From Isoetes taiwanensis (Eukaryota > Streptophyta > Lycopodiopsida > Isoetales > Isoetaceae): a stretch of 64,000 bases of DNA. Made by a program: the position numbers and the translations under genes. Every line of letters starts with the position of its first letter. Positions within the stretch are counted from its first letter, which is position 1. Below, one piece after another: positions 1-11,159 of this stretch. The notes beneath the pieces are model-generated. The model did no database searches and was not told where the DNA came from. It saw only the letters and a list, made by a program, of their open reading frames with translations. The stretch covers positions 6,450,001 to 6,514,000 of the forward strand of contig JAJEKV010000064.1 of NCBI GenBank assembly GCA_021234155.1. Reading direction: 5' to 3'.

Positions 1-150
1 TCCTCTCTTTTTTCCTTCCATTTTCCCCACCTTTTTTCTCTTCCCATTTTTCCAATCCTTTTTCCCACCCTTTCCCTCTTCCCATTTTCTCCTTGCACGT
101 TTTCCTTCATTTTCCTCCTTCATTGTTATTCCCCGCCCCCCCTTTTTTTT
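1..150. repeat. Pyrimidine-rich low-complexity tract
   Basis: This stretch is almost pure C and T on the plus strand, with loose repeats of TTTTCCC, TTCCCATTT and CCACCTTTT. A similar tract lies at 4430-4670, on the other side of the LINE. No gene is present. Confidence 0.85.
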
Positions 151-561
151 TGAAAGTAAGAGTTGGTTTTGTCATTAATTATAAAGAAGAAGAAGAAGAG
201 ATTTTAACGTCAAGTACAAAGCAAAATTCATGCTTTTGATATAAAAGCATGCTGGAAAAGATAGAAATTTAAAGCCAGTACAGAGCCTCATAGCATAACA
301 GAACTATGATCCCTTAATAATATCCAAAAATCGATGAGACATAGAGAAGAAATAAGTTTTGAATCTTGAAAATCTTAAACATCCTGAATCACATCAAAGT
401 CAGGAAGATCTGAAGCTCGATAGCAGACTGTCACCTTAACTCTGAATTCCTGTCCACAAGTAAACAAGCCAAAATAGTGAAGCTAGACAAAAATTTATAT
501 AAGAACACAGGAAGGATGATAGTCTGGAGTGGAGGACAGGAGTGCTCAGAAGGGTGAAGGT

Positions 562-1317
562 TTAAGATTCAGCAAAGAAAATGGAATTGAAGTAGGCATT
601 AAAGGCATCAGTTGTTCCAAAAGTGTAGGACTTAGCAGGCCCGCTGTTGCTGTAGAAAAGGAAAAATTTGTCCTTGTCCCTCAAGAGAATCAATAGAGCT
701 CCATACATATCAGCAAGCTGCTTATGGTTATAATACATGGACCTGTATCCAGATTGTTGCCTTTCAGTAAGGCTGAAGTTGTTGTTCACCAAAAAATTTC
801 ATAAGCAATGAATTTGTACAACCTCTCTGCAGAAGATAACAACCCACAAGTCTTCACTATCCTTCTGATACTGTAGGTGACATGTTCTCATAAGAAATGA
901 CTCCATTGATGAAGCCAGATTATTCTGAATTGGATCCTTGAAGACTGGCAGAAAGGAGAATGGTCATCAAATTTGTTCCTTCCTAATCCTCGAAGAAACT
1001 CAAGATACTCTAGGATCATCAGAGAAAAGTTTATTAGAGTCAACTACATTCAAATTTGAAGCAAATAAATGAAAATGACCCTTATACTCTCCATATGCAT
1101 CCCATTTCCTGTCGTAGTTAGTACCATATCTTTTTTTACGAGCAGTAGCAAGAGTTTCAAAGTCAAATTGAAAATGAAGTTTAATCCAAAATATAGAAAG
1201 CCTCTTATTCCCATATAAGACATGATTTCTTGATTTCCGTATATTAACAAATTTGTCATCAGATATCTTGATTATTGGAAATTCCAAACTTACTAGAAAA
1301 GCAAGACAAAAAACCAT
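562..1317 (-). other. Unrecognised open stretches downstream of the LINE zf-RVT region
   Basis: Two minus-strand open stretches (1317-1000 and 792-562) lie between the LINE's last recognisable domain and its tail. They read as ordinary protein (for example YNHKQLADMYGALLILL and KKRYGTNYDRKWDAYGEY) rather than low-complexity sequence. I do not recognise them. They could be the C-terminal extension of ORF2 or unrelated DNA carried at the 3' end. At least one frame change separates them. Confidence 0.35.
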
Positions 1318-1905
1318 TTAGCTTATTACAGAAAAAGATATGACTCATAGTTTCATCATTTCCACAAAGCATAGGACAATTTTCCATAATACTAGAGTTT
1401 CTCTATAAGGAATGAAGATTATTCAAACTGCCATTAGCAATGAGCCAAATAAAATAAAAGATCTTGGAAGGTAGGAATTCCAAACATTATGAAATAAGGC
1501 CTTGAGCTGATCAGAATTGATTGACCATTTGTCAAAGATTTACTCTCTCCACCATTAGCAGAAAGAGCTTTATACACATTTTTGACTTTGTACTCCACTT
1601 TGCCATTAATAGACCAGTCTCCTTTCCCTAAATTTGAAGATAGATTACACATGAAGTTTTTAATATGAATGAAGATTTTCTTATCAGAGGAAGTTCCCTT
1701 GATGATCTCTTTTAGCTTAGTTCAAGAGATGATCCTATCCCCTAAGAAAAGATCCTTGATATATATGAGACCTGCATATGTGACGAGCCTGCGAGTGGGC
1801 TCGACAGAGTTGGTATCAGAGCAGGGCTCGGGTTCGAGTCTCCATATCGTTGGATGGTAGGTCATGACTTGATCTATGGTATGGCATAGTTCTAGTGGGA
1901 GAGAT

Positions 1906-2050
1906 TGTAACAGACCTATGGGAGACCGCTCGAGTGGATCTTGGTGTCGCATTCCCGAGACACCAGCATAAATGAGTAGAAACGACTACTCATAAACGTC
2001 TAGATGACTTTGTCCAGTTGGTTAAGGGCATGTCGATTAGGAACGTTACA
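1906..2050 (+). repeat. TRIM LTR, copy 1 (145 bp)
   Basis: Starts TGTAACAGACC and ends GTTACA, with a PPT immediately before it and a tRNA-Met PBS two bases after it. It contains an imperfect hairpin around GAGTAGAAACGACTACTC. Confidence 0.85.
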
Positions 2051-2342
2051 TTTGGTATCAGAGCAGGGCTCGAGTTCGAGTCTCCATGGGGACAAGTATG
2101 ACCCGGAATACCGTTGGACGGTAGGTCATGACTTGGTTTGTGATGCTCGATGAGTAGAAGCGACTACTCATAAACATCTAGAACGGTTTTGCCTAGTTGG
2201 CTAAGGCATATCGGTTAGGAACGTTACATTTGGTATCAAGGCTCAGGTTCGAGTCTCCATGGGGGAAAGTATGACCCATAATACCGTTGGACGGTAGGTC
2301 ATGATTTGATCTATGGTATGGTATAGTTCTAGTGGGAGAGAT

Positions 2343-2486
2343 TGTAACAGACCCATGGAGACCGCTCGAGTGGATCTTGGTGTCGCATTCCCGAGACACT
2401 GGCATTAATGAGTAGAAGCGACTACTCATAAACGTTTAGACAGTTTTGCCCAGTTAGTTAAGGGCGTGTCAGTTAAGAACATTACA
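2343..2486 (+). repeat. TRIM LTR, copy 2 (144 bp)
   Basis: Closely matches the copy at 1906-2050. It ends at the right junction of the insertion, where LINE sequence resumes at 2487. Confidence 0.85.
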
Positions 2487-4429
2487 GCATCAGACCATTT
2501 TTTGCAAATCCTTGGGTGTCGAATAGCTAGCATAGTAGAATTAGCCAGAATTGGATTCCAAAAAATAGGTAAGTCACCATGAAGTTTGTCCCTAGAGATA
2601 AAATCTAAGCTTGTTGAGATAGAATTTCAAGCTTTAATTAAATTGCACATTAAATGAGAGATATTAGTGGCAAGTTTCATGTGAATGAAGGCAGAGTGAG
2701 GAAGCAGATGCTGAATAGATGGATGACCATAAGGATGGCTATTATTGATCCAAAATCTGATAAATTTGGAGGCAAGAGACTGATTTCCATGAATGACCTT
2801 CCAAACAAACTTGCCTGCTAAAGATTGAGCTTGAAGGAATAAATTCTTGCAGCTAAGGCCCCCTGAATTCTTAGATTTACAAATAGAGCCCCAGTTGACA
2901 AGGTGACTACCTTTCTAGATGAAGTTTTTAATAATTTTCTCCAATTCCAGATAGATGAGTTTGGGAGCAACTAAAGCAGTGGAGAAATAAACATGAGAAC
3001 TTGCTAAGACAGAATTTGCAATAATAGTTCTACCAGTAAGGGAAAGAAAAGTCCTGTAATTGTTCAGCTTCTTCTTGATTTTTGAAAGAATAGGATCCCA
3101 ACTTTGATGAGAAGTATCTCCAATTATCAAACGTTTATCAATATTAAGCTGAATACCGAGGCAGCTGAGAATTGCTTGAGAATTTTCAAGAAGAATTCAA
3201 TGTTTGAAATATCAGTATCAAGAAAAGAGAAAGAGTCATCCACATATTGAAGAATACTAAGGGATTCATCAGATTCAGGAAGCGTAAAACCCTTAATTAA
3301 ACCAAGATTCTAATAATGAGCAATGGCTTTGGTAAGCAACTCAGCTGCCACAAGAAAAAGATAAGGAGCAAGAGGACAGCCTTGCCTAACACCACATGTG
3401 AGAGGAAAGAAACCAGAAGGAGCATCATTAATAAGAACAGCAGAATTGGATCTCGAATTAAGGTCAAAGATGAGATTTCTAAGCTTGGGAAGAAAGCCAA
3501 GTTTGGACATAGCAAAGTCAAGGAAATCCCATCTAACCGAGTCAAAGGCACGCTTAAAATCCAACTTGAGAAGAACACAATTCTGTTTTGAGATCATGTT
3601 CCAATGTAAACCTTCCATAGCAGCAACATAATTATCAAGAATATATCTCTTTGGAAGGAAAGCAGATTGATTATGACTGATATTCTTCTGCAAATAGTTT
3701 TTTATTCTGGAAGCAATGATTCTGGCACGAAGTTTATAAGTGGTGTTTGTAAGAGAGATAGGTCTCCAATCTTGAAGCCTGGTAGGATGATCAATCTTAG
3801 AGAGCAAGGAAATAAATCCACTAGAGATAGAAGGATGCAGATGCTCTGCATTCCAGAAAGCTTGCACAAGAGAAGTGAGATTATTTTTAAGAATATCCCA
3901 AAATTAGATATAGAATTCAGCAGGAAGGCCATCAGGACCAAGTGATTTCCCTTTGCTGAAACTATTAAGGGTGCTAAAAATCTCATCTTGAGAAGGCATA
4001 GCAATCATAAAAGCATCCATAAAATCAGGAGCAGTATGAAGAATACTATCCATAAGGGACATGAAATCATTAGCATCCTGAAGATCATTGGAAGGAATAG
4101 GATTGCAGTGAAAGAGATCATTGAATCTACCATGAAAGATTTTGGCAATATTACTGTGAGAGGTGTGAGTGTTACCATTCTCATCCATAATCTCAGTAAT
4201 GGAATTTCTTAACATTTTACTTTTAGCAACCCTGAAGAAGAATTTAGTACTACCAAAATCCATGTCATTAATGTATTTTATTTTGCGTCTGATAGCAGAA
4301 CATTTTGCCTCCATTTCTTCAATATTTCTGAATCTCCTCTCTAGGATATATCCTCACCCATCTGTAAACTTGAGTTGCAGGGATCATTTTGAAGAAGAGA
4401 TCTAATTTCCTTCATATACATCAAAAGCT

Positions 4430-4670
4430 AATCTTTCTCCCTTTTCCATGCTTTCCCTTTTTTTCCTCTTATTTTTTTTCCTTCTCTTTTTCCCTTCCCT
4501 CTTCTGCTTGCCCCCTGTCCTTTTTCCCTTCCTCCTCTCCTTTCTTTCTCTCTTTCCTTTTTTTCCTTCCCTTCTCCCCTCTTTTTTTCCCATTTTTCCT
4601 TCCCTTTTCTCCACCTTTTTTGCTCCTCCTTTTTTTTTCTTCCCTTTTTCCCACTCTTTTCTGCAATTGT
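4430..4670. repeat. Pyrimidine-rich low-complexity tract
   Basis: A C/T-only region similar in texture to 1-150. Apparent open frames in it (poly-Phe/Pro/Ser on plus, poly-Lys/Glu/Arg on minus) result from base composition and are not genes. Confidence 0.85.
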
Positions 4671-4799
4671 GCAATAAATCTCGTCCTTCAGAGGCAATTA
4701 GTAATGATAGAACATGCATATTGAAATCATTAACACTGTGGTTCAGTGGTGATAGAAAAACTCGCTTTTCACATTCTGATGAATTAGCTAGTGTGTCTG

Positions 4800-6075
4800 C
4801 TGGATAGAGAAATTAAACTACTTCGTCAAGGCTCGTAGTTGTTGCAACAAAAAATAATGAGTTTCTAAAATCTGCTCCTATTTTATCAACATAAGCAATT
4901 AGTTCTTTATCAATTGCATTTTGCACTGGCTGATGCAATTTAAGAACATTGAATAAGTCCATAAGATAGACGATTTCATTGATGCATTGATTGCAGCAGT
5001 TCTGCCAGCTCCACATGCAATAAGAGCTACTTGCCTGAAATCACCAACTGCCACAATATACTTTCCACCAAATGGCTCTTTATTGCCATATAACTTTTGG
5101 AGAAGAGTATTTATTGCTAGTATTACGGCCTTATTAGCCATGGAAAATTCATCCCATATTATTACGGTGCTTTGTATTAGCAATGTTTCTAATAGGGATA
5201 TCTCAAATAATGAATGAGTTATTCTGCCTCAAGGATAGAGCAATGCAGCAAGTGCCAGTGTTCCACATGGCGAAGCTATCAATTTAGATGCCCTTACATA
5301 TAAGCACTGCATTGAGCAAATATGTCTTGCCTGTACCTGCTTCCCATCAATGAAGATTGGTTTTATTGGTCCTTTTTTTGTCCATTATCTCACGTAAGAG
5401 TTGAAATACTTCTTGCTGATTGTCATTCAATGATGATGGGACCTTTTCCAATGTCTCTTGGTATGTATCCATATATGCAAATTTGAACATTTCATTAATG
5501 ATATTTCTGTTTGTATCTGATCTTATTGGCAGCCCGAAAGCAGCCCATGTTACAGCAATGTATCATTTATCATATGTAAGCATTCATTGTAATATGACTC
5601 ATCACGATCTTGATATTTTTCGAGCATATCCCTTGCTAATGGAAAGCGATATGCATTCCACGTGCATCAGCAACTTGAGAAGTACACCAGTGGCGGCAGC
5701 CTAAGAATGAGGATGGTAGAATCACATCATCAACAGTGTCACTGTTATTGTCCTCAAAGTCATCCTGATTCAAGTGCCTTATTTTTTTAGATCCCTCCAT
5801 CGATATATAGTTTAGTCTCTCGTCCTCAACTTGAGAAAATATATCAACTAAACATTCACCACAAAGATGGCCTAATTGCGTACATCTCATTTTATGTAGC
5901 AATCGTTGTCTATACCATTGAATTTGAGACAGTCCAAATTCGTTTCGTGGACTCCACCCTACTGTTCTATATGGAAAAAATAGCAGGTACTGCAAGGTTT
6001 CATAGAATGGGTCTAAAATGCTCATAAACCTTGGTGACCCTTCATGCTGCATCCAAAAACCTTTATTCATCACTT
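4800..6075 (-). pseudogene. Helitron Rep/helicase, decayed
   Basis: On the minus strand, starting from 6073. A Helitron-like N-terminal block reads DPFYETLQYLLFFPYRTVGW, then QWYRQRL, then CGECLVDIFSQVEDERLNYI and DDVILPSSFLGCRHW (5640-6050). These match the conserved lead-in of Helitron replicase proteins. After broken sequence, a PIF1-type helicase follows. The Walker A AGTGKTYLLNAVL is readable at about 5310-5345 in a shifted frame. Walker B reads IIWDEFSMANKA near 5145-5175, and the GDFRQV box is near 5035. The Rep catalytic HUH and YY motifs were not found, so the middle is missing or too decayed. At least three frame changes and several stops show it is inactive. Helitrons move by rolling-circle replication. 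Confidence 0.8.
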
Positions 6076-6079
6076 TTTG

Positions 6080-6605
6080 TCAATTAAAATGCATGACTTA
6101 AAAGCTCTTAGTATAAGGTATTGCATATATTTTCTTGAAAAAAAAATGGGTTCAGAGCCCATAGAATCTCCATATGAAATAGATCTATGTATAAACTAAT
6201 GGACCATGGTCCACTATTGGTGACCTTCCCTTCGGTTTTTTTCAAATGGAAATATCAATGAAGAAATAATGAATTTTTCATGAAGTAGGAGCATTTAAAC
6301 ATACACTAAGTCTAGGAGACACATTAATGTACACAAACACTACGTTAATGCACTCTGATACACTCAAATTGAAGATATATTTATATCAAGATTCTAGACT
6401 AGTGTATTTACCCAAATACAAACTAAATACTATGTACTGACTATTCAGGAAAACATTCCGCTCTTAAAAGAATGTAATCTTGATGATACTATAGGAATCT
6501 TGGCGAATCATAGAGAATATTAGAGAAATCTTGAGGAAATTAAAGAACAATTTAGGCATTGAAGGGAGTCTCGAGAGAAACGACTCAATATGAGTCTTTT
6601 TTACA
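6080..6605. other. No gene seen
   Basis: AT-rich sequence with no long open frame and no recognised repeat. Confidence 0.5.
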
Positions 6606-6800
6606 TTATCCTGAACTTTTACTATAAGAATTGAATTGAATTAAATGCTTTTTATCGTCCATAGAGACCAAACAGCCTACGGGACCCGAAAAAGGAAGCT
6701 TAAATATATGTAACCTCCCCCCCATCCCGGAAGGGTTTTCAAGAGAAAAATCGTGATAGGAATGCTGACAAACTGTACAAATATATAGATGAGGAAGTTT
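6606..6800 (-). mobile_element. 3' end fragment of a second LINE family
   Basis: Read on the minus strand, this ends in GGTCTCTATGGACGATAAAA followed by a short AATTC-type tail. The same 3' end, with GGGTCCC upstream, occurs at 8216-8390 and, in plus orientation, at 34980-35070. Only the 3' untranslated region is left. Confidence 0.55.
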
Positions 6801-6899
6801 GCATCCTTTCAAATGGAAAGAAAATATATATGCCCCCAACCACTTTACATTGCCCAACAGTTCAGATAGCAATTTTGAGTGGTCTCGAACTCGAGATCT

Positions 6900-8210
6900 A
6901 TAGTTGCTAGAACTAGTGTATTACCTCTAGAGAAGGGAGCATTTAAGAACTAAGTTCTAAGAATTCATACAAAGTAACATGGTTGTTTGTACAAATAACA
7001 AAATCGTGACAAATGAGAGTTAACCTAACCATCTTTTTGCTTTTCTGGCTTTTATTTTTTGACCTTTGGCTTTGTCTTTCCTCACTTTTATTTTGGACAT
7101 TTTGCCTTCATTATTTGCTTTTATTTTCGTATGCTTTGTCTTCATGTGCCTTTTAAGTTGCATTTAACTTCTACTACTGAATGAATGTTAGCAGTGACAT
7201 TTCTCTGTGCATTAATTAAACCAGCTCTCTAATGCCATTTGTTAATCGTCTAATTTTTGCCTCCTCGAGATTCTTTCTTCCGCTAAGCTACAATTTCATG
7301 TCTTTGGCTAATCAATTTGTTTTAAGGCACCTACATCTTCAAACCAATATGAGTAAGACCATTATATGGGAAAAAATTGTCTGAGTTGCCGAGTCAGAAT
7401 ACATAACACAATGAATATGTGGATACTAGCACATTTTTCATTAAGTCACAAGAAATGAACAATACCATTCCATACCATCACACAATCCCTAAGCAGCATT
7501 TGGCTGCCTATGCCTGCTTTTATACCATCATTGGTTTCATTTTGTAAGGAACAAGTGCCCATTATCTATTTATAGTGCAAAATGCCATATTAATTCTTCC
7601 TTTCCTCCATCGATATTAGTAAACAACAAAATCGCTAGTACTACTTGCGGTTGAGAAAGCTCTATCATGCCCTTTTAAATGCCTTTATTCCTTTATCCCT
7701 TATAATATTAAAGATTATTGCTTGCTACCTTGGAGGATGGCCAAAAAGACAAATATTTCTGGTCTTATATTTTAAAGACCTTGCAAGAAAGTTGATTCTC
7801 TCTCCAACAAAAGCCTACAACAATTCCATATGTCATAAGTCAGGTGACAAGTATACTTTTGACTAGTTAACAGCCACAAATAAGACAACATATTAGAGAC
7901 TTACTCTGTTCATTATCTCTCTCCACGTCATTTCCAAATTGAGGTGCAAAAATAGAATAAATTATTACTTCTGATATTATCTTCTAGTGCAATGATTATC
8001 TAACTTCTACTTTGTCCTAGTCTCCTAGATACTATAGAGCACAAAATAAGCAAATGAATCATGCCCCACCAATTGGCACATCCTACAGTACTCTCACATG
8101 AATGTACGCACACTACCTTTGAAATTGCATCACCTGCCTGCATGTTACAACTTTCCCATCTAACCCCAAAAATTGGCAAATCAACAGGCAGAGTTACATT
8201 TATAGCATCA
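6900..8210. other. Non-coding AT-rich interval
   Basis: No coding sequence or structured repeat could be supported. Open frames are all under about 75 codons and show no known motif. Confidence 0.45.
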
Positions 8211-8215
8211 GATAG

Positions 8216-8840
8216 AATAGAATAGAATAGGTTTTTTAGCATCCACGGAGACCGATTGGCCTATGGGACCCAAACAAAAAGAGAGCAGCAAGCGTATTAC
8301 TGATAGGATTAAAAAACCCCCGCCCCGAAGGGTTGTCGAGGGAAAAACCTTAGCAGTAATAAGTATGCTGGCACACTGTACAATTGTATAGAATAGTTCA
8401 ATACCGTCTCGGAGGACACAACTGAGTCTGTGCATCCATAACCTCCTGGAGATATGACCCCAACAAACCCACTGACGCTGTATTCAATAACTCATGCAAT
8501 GGTTGGCCAGGCACTAGTAACCGAACATACCGCTCTCGGGTATGGGCAAACGTTGGGCAGATCTGGAGGGCATGACATTCATCCTTAATGGCGCCCTGGT
8601 GGCAACACTGGCAAAGCCTTTGCTCTTGTGCTTCCCGAGCCCAACGTTCTGTCTCAATGCGGAGGCGATGTGCACCCGTGCGAATGGAAGCTATCAGTCT
8701 GCGCTTCTTCATGGGCAACTGGGTGTACAAGTACTGGTGTGGGCCTCTCGTGAGCCTAGGATTGACTTGCTGCTGATAGAATGCAGTGATATAGATGGCA
8801 CATACGAGCTGAGGGCCATGAGCAACATGGCATCTACATA
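8216..8840 (-). mobile_element. 3'-end LINE fragment with zinc-knuckle C-terminal domain
   Basis: A minus-strand copy. From about 8840 an uninterrupted frame reads YITAFYQQQVNPRL, then LPMKKRRLIASIRTGAHRL, then the zinc-binding block LCQCCHQGAIKDECHALQIC (C-x2-C-x8-H-x4-C) and RERYVRLLV, ending at 8398. This is the typical C-terminal region of many LINE ORF2 proteins. It is followed by a 3' untranslated region and the tail (CTATT)n at 8216-8235. The RT itself is missing, so this is a 5'-truncated copy. It still reads as one frame, so it is fairly young compared with the copy split at 9764-9841 and 32919-33040. Confidence 0.7.
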
Positions 8841-8859
8841 ACCAAAGATGAACAAAGGG

Positions 8860-9760
8860 CCTAGCTTAATTGTTTAGGATACATATAACTAGATTACTTG
8901 ATGATGGACTAGTTGTTGCATCATGACCAAAATTCAAAATAAGAAAATATTGTGCTTTTTTTGTGCCATCAACCAGGTGTGGCAGCACCGCCTCAAAAAT
9001 TTCCGAGGCATAATTTTCTCTAGGTGAGGTAATAAACTCTCTCTCAGATTATAATCAAGATATCAGCTTCCACCATAATCAAGCTTTGTTACATTGCCAT
9101 GGCCAAAGAATGTTATTGCCATAGTCAAAATGTGTAGAACCTAGCCACAGAGATTGATCTGCTTGGAAACATTTTGGAGACTTTGACAATGAAAAGCACA
9201 TGATCAAAGAATCATGTTAGAAACAAGCAAAATAGACGAAACAATGCTAAGCAGGGTTGTTCAAATGCACAACAACATGTGATTTCATGGATTCATGTAT
9301 TATGAGAGGACATGACTATAAACATCCACTATCCATGTCAAAACAAAATGTACATCTAATCTAACCAAACACTCAATATACTTTAGCTAAAGTCCAGATT
9401 CACCTTCAAATCGAAGTAAGCATCTTGACATCTGAAGAGGAAGAGGAAGAGGATGCTTGCTATGGTGTAAGAACACCTGTCTAGATATTGCAATAAACAA
9501 TTTATCTAAGACGACAATACTTGCATCAAATGCAACCCAAATATGGAAAAGACAATTTTTTTTTATGAACGTGGACCTTTATCGCAGATATTTTTGAAAT
9601 CCTAGAGATAGAAATGAATTGCTGTATATGCATACATTACGCAAATTTCTACAGAAAATATAATGCATGTGCAGCGCATGTGTAATCTCATATAAATCAT
9701 AGCTAGGCCATGATTTACACTAGCACCAGATCAATCACATATTTACATGGGTTCCACATC
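8860..9760. other. No gene seen
   Basis: Ordinary AT-rich sequence without long frames or recognisable repeats. Confidence 0.45.
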
Positions 9761-9763
9761 GCT

Positions 9764-9841
9764 ACCTCTATACACATTTTACCCATGAAGAAGCGGAGAT
9801 TGATAGCCTCAATTGGCACACGTGCATATCGCCTTCGAATT
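9764..9841 (+). mobile_element. LINE C-terminal domain fragment, left half of split copy
   Basis: The plus strand reads PMKKRRLIASIGTRAYRLRI, close to the zinc-knuckle domain at 8398-8730 in both protein and DNA. It stops at the exact point where the LTR element begins. The matching continuation (E, then CCQQGAIEDK) resumes at 32914-32919 on the far side of the element. Confidence 0.8.
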
Positions 9842-11142
9842 TGTGACGTTCCACATATTTATATGCCTTTTTGAGTATAAATACATGACACGTCACTATG
9901 AATAATTAATGGTACATTAATTATTCATAAGCTAAGGTTAGCTATGTTAATAATTAATTATTAAAGTGGAAACCTAACCCAAAACCCTAATTCGAATTTA
10001 GGGCTTAACCTAATATTAAAGGGGGCTAAAATATCAAATTAGTTAATATTAGCCAACCCAGAGCTGCCACCTGGCCCAAATTGGGGTTTTGTACCCCCAT
10101 TTGCCCCAATTCGAATTGGGGGAGGTTGGTGGAGGAGGAGCTGTTGTTCCACCCTGTTTCAGCCGGAAGGATGGAGCACCCGAGCGATAGTGGACCTAGC
10201 TATGATCCCACTTAGTGCGTAGATAGCTTGGATTCCTAGATAGTCATAGGACTAACCCTTGTATGCTCAGAAGGTAGCTAGGATTAACCCTTGTATGAAT
10301 AGATGCATGGTTAATCTCTATTTTATGTTCTATTAAAAGCTATGGATGGATGGATGTATAAGGATAGCTTTCTTTCTGTTCCTCCTGTGTTGTATGGGTA
10401 AAAGGGGGGTAGAGACCTAAAGGCCATCTAGAAGTAGAGATGCTCTTAGATAGAACCCGTAATACCCAATAAATGCGGCATGTGCACAAGAGCCAACCTG
10501 GCTATGGATGCTATGATGTGGTTCAGCATCAGACAACGAGTATGAGGGTGAATCAGGGGTGGGGTCTTGCCTAGCACGGCTACAGGACTCCTATAGTGTG
10601 CTAGGCTTATAGCCGGTCACTTTGTGTGGGCTGGATATGGGTCTGACACTCTCTGGGCCGGAGGGAGGTGCCTATATGGGCGCCCTAGGCTCGAATGGGA
10701 TGGTGAGCCAGCCTTTAGATTTAGGGGAGTAAGTCGGGTACGGATGCGGGGGTCGCTGATGCGGCATGTGTTCTCTAGCACACCCAGGAGATGCCTCTCT
10801 GACCTGCCTCATCGGACCGGGGAGATGTAACCGGGAGTAGTCCCGAAGGGTGATTCCTTGGGATTGCATCTCCGGAGGGCTACAAGCACGTCATAGCATG
10901 ATTCAGCCTATCTGCAAAGTGTGCACAGGAGGGGCGGATGGAGTGGACAACCCTAGCCATTGTCTTATGCCAGCCAACACCATGTTATACCTCTGTCTGC
11001 TGTTATCTTGAGGCCCTGACCATCAGTCGCCCCCATGGAGTCTGAGCCCGGGGTAGAGCCCTTAGTTATGATGTATTTCCTTTGTTATGTTGGTATTCTC
11101 TTGTTGGTTGTATTGATGATGATGGATTCGGGGAGTGTCACA
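9842..11142 (+). repeat. 5' LTR (1301 bp)
   Basis: Starts TGTGACGTTCCACATATTT and ends GGGGAGTGTCACA, immediately before the PBS. It matches the 3' LTR along most of its length. Compared with that copy it lacks about 236 bp just before the terminal ATTCGGGGAG, and the two differ by several small indels. A TATA-like TTTGAGTATAAATA lies near 9870. Confidence 0.9.
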
Positions 11143-11143
11143 G

Positions 11144-11158
11144 TGGTATCAGAGCATG
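11144..11158 (+). promoter_or_regulatory. Primer-binding site (initiator tRNA-Met)
   Basis: TGGTATCAGAGC begins two bases after the 5' LTR end. It is complementary to the 3' end of plant initiator tRNA-Met and primes minus-strand cDNA synthesis. Confidence 0.9.
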
Positions 11159-11159
11159 A

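Larger units (their letters stand above)
1779..2486 (+). mobile_element. TRIM (terminal-repeat retrotransposon in miniature), tandem array
   Basis: The sequence starts TGTGACG and ends ATTACA and is flanked by GCATA (1774-1778) and GCATC (2487-2491), a 5-bp target duplication with one mismatch. Two near-full LTRs of about 145 bp (1906-2050 and 2343-2486) start TGTAACAGACC and end in TTACA. Each unit carries TGGTATCAGAGC or a variant of it, the primer-binding site for initiator tRNA-Met, at about 1811, 2053 and 2232. The sequence AGTGGGAGAGAT just before each LTR serves as polypurine tract. The middle LTR copy has an internal deletion. There is no coding capacity, so mobility would depend on another element. 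The insertion splits the LINE exactly between WSDA and GLIYIKDL. Confidence 0.85.
1330..4314 (-). pseudogene. LINE reverse transcriptase (ORF2 C-terminal part), broken
   Basis: Reads from 4314 downwards. The pre-RT region ends in GKSLGPDGLPAEFYI near 3910, the usual plant L1 entry motif. Next comes the fingers/palm block at 3310-3867, with WRPISLTNTTYK, NQSAFLPKR, KLDFKRAFDSVRWDFL and GVRQGCPLAPYLF. The catalytic box reads QYVDDSFSF near 3230-3250, a variant of the usual FADD. The thumb at 2915-3130 (LSKIKKKLNNY, LSLTGRTIIANSVLAS) is followed at 2640-2910 by VNWGSICKSKNSGGL. The zf-RVT-like segment is split by the TRIM insertion and resumes at about 1778 with IYIKDLFLGDRII, then WSINGKVEYKVKNVY. 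Several frames are needed to read it, so it is inactive. The enzyme would have primed cDNA synthesis on nicked chromosomal DNA. Confidence 0.85.
144..4410 (-). mobile_element. L1-type LINE retrotransposon, 5'-truncated
   Basis: A minus-strand non-LTR element. It runs from a run of T at 144-153, which reads as a poly-A tail on the minus strand, to about 4400, where recognisable reverse-transcriptase coding begins. The endonuclease and ORF1 are absent, so the copy is 5'-truncated, as is usual for LINEs. It is broken by the TRIM array at 1779-2486 and by several stops and frameshifts. Pyrimidine-rich tracts at 1-150 and 4430-4670 lie on either side. Family assignment is from the order RT, thumb, zf-RVT-like. 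No target-site duplication could be shown because the left flank is low complexity and close to the window edge. Confidence 0.85.

Noticed and set aside
1811-1822. tRNA gene
   Set aside because: TGGTATCAGAGC matches a tRNA 3' end but is a primer-binding site. No cloverleaf can be formed around it.
1906-2050. Cassandra-type TRIM with 5S rRNA sequence
   Set aside because: No 5S promoter boxes or 5S-like sequence are present in the LTR.
4389-4807. Open frames of 65-119 codons in the pyrimidine tract
   Set aside because: They encode only Phe/Pro/Ser/Leu or Lys/Glu/Arg runs and follow from base composition.
8542-8841. 99-codon plus-strand frame
   Set aside because: It is antisense to the LINE zinc-knuckle domain, which is the clearly conserved reading.
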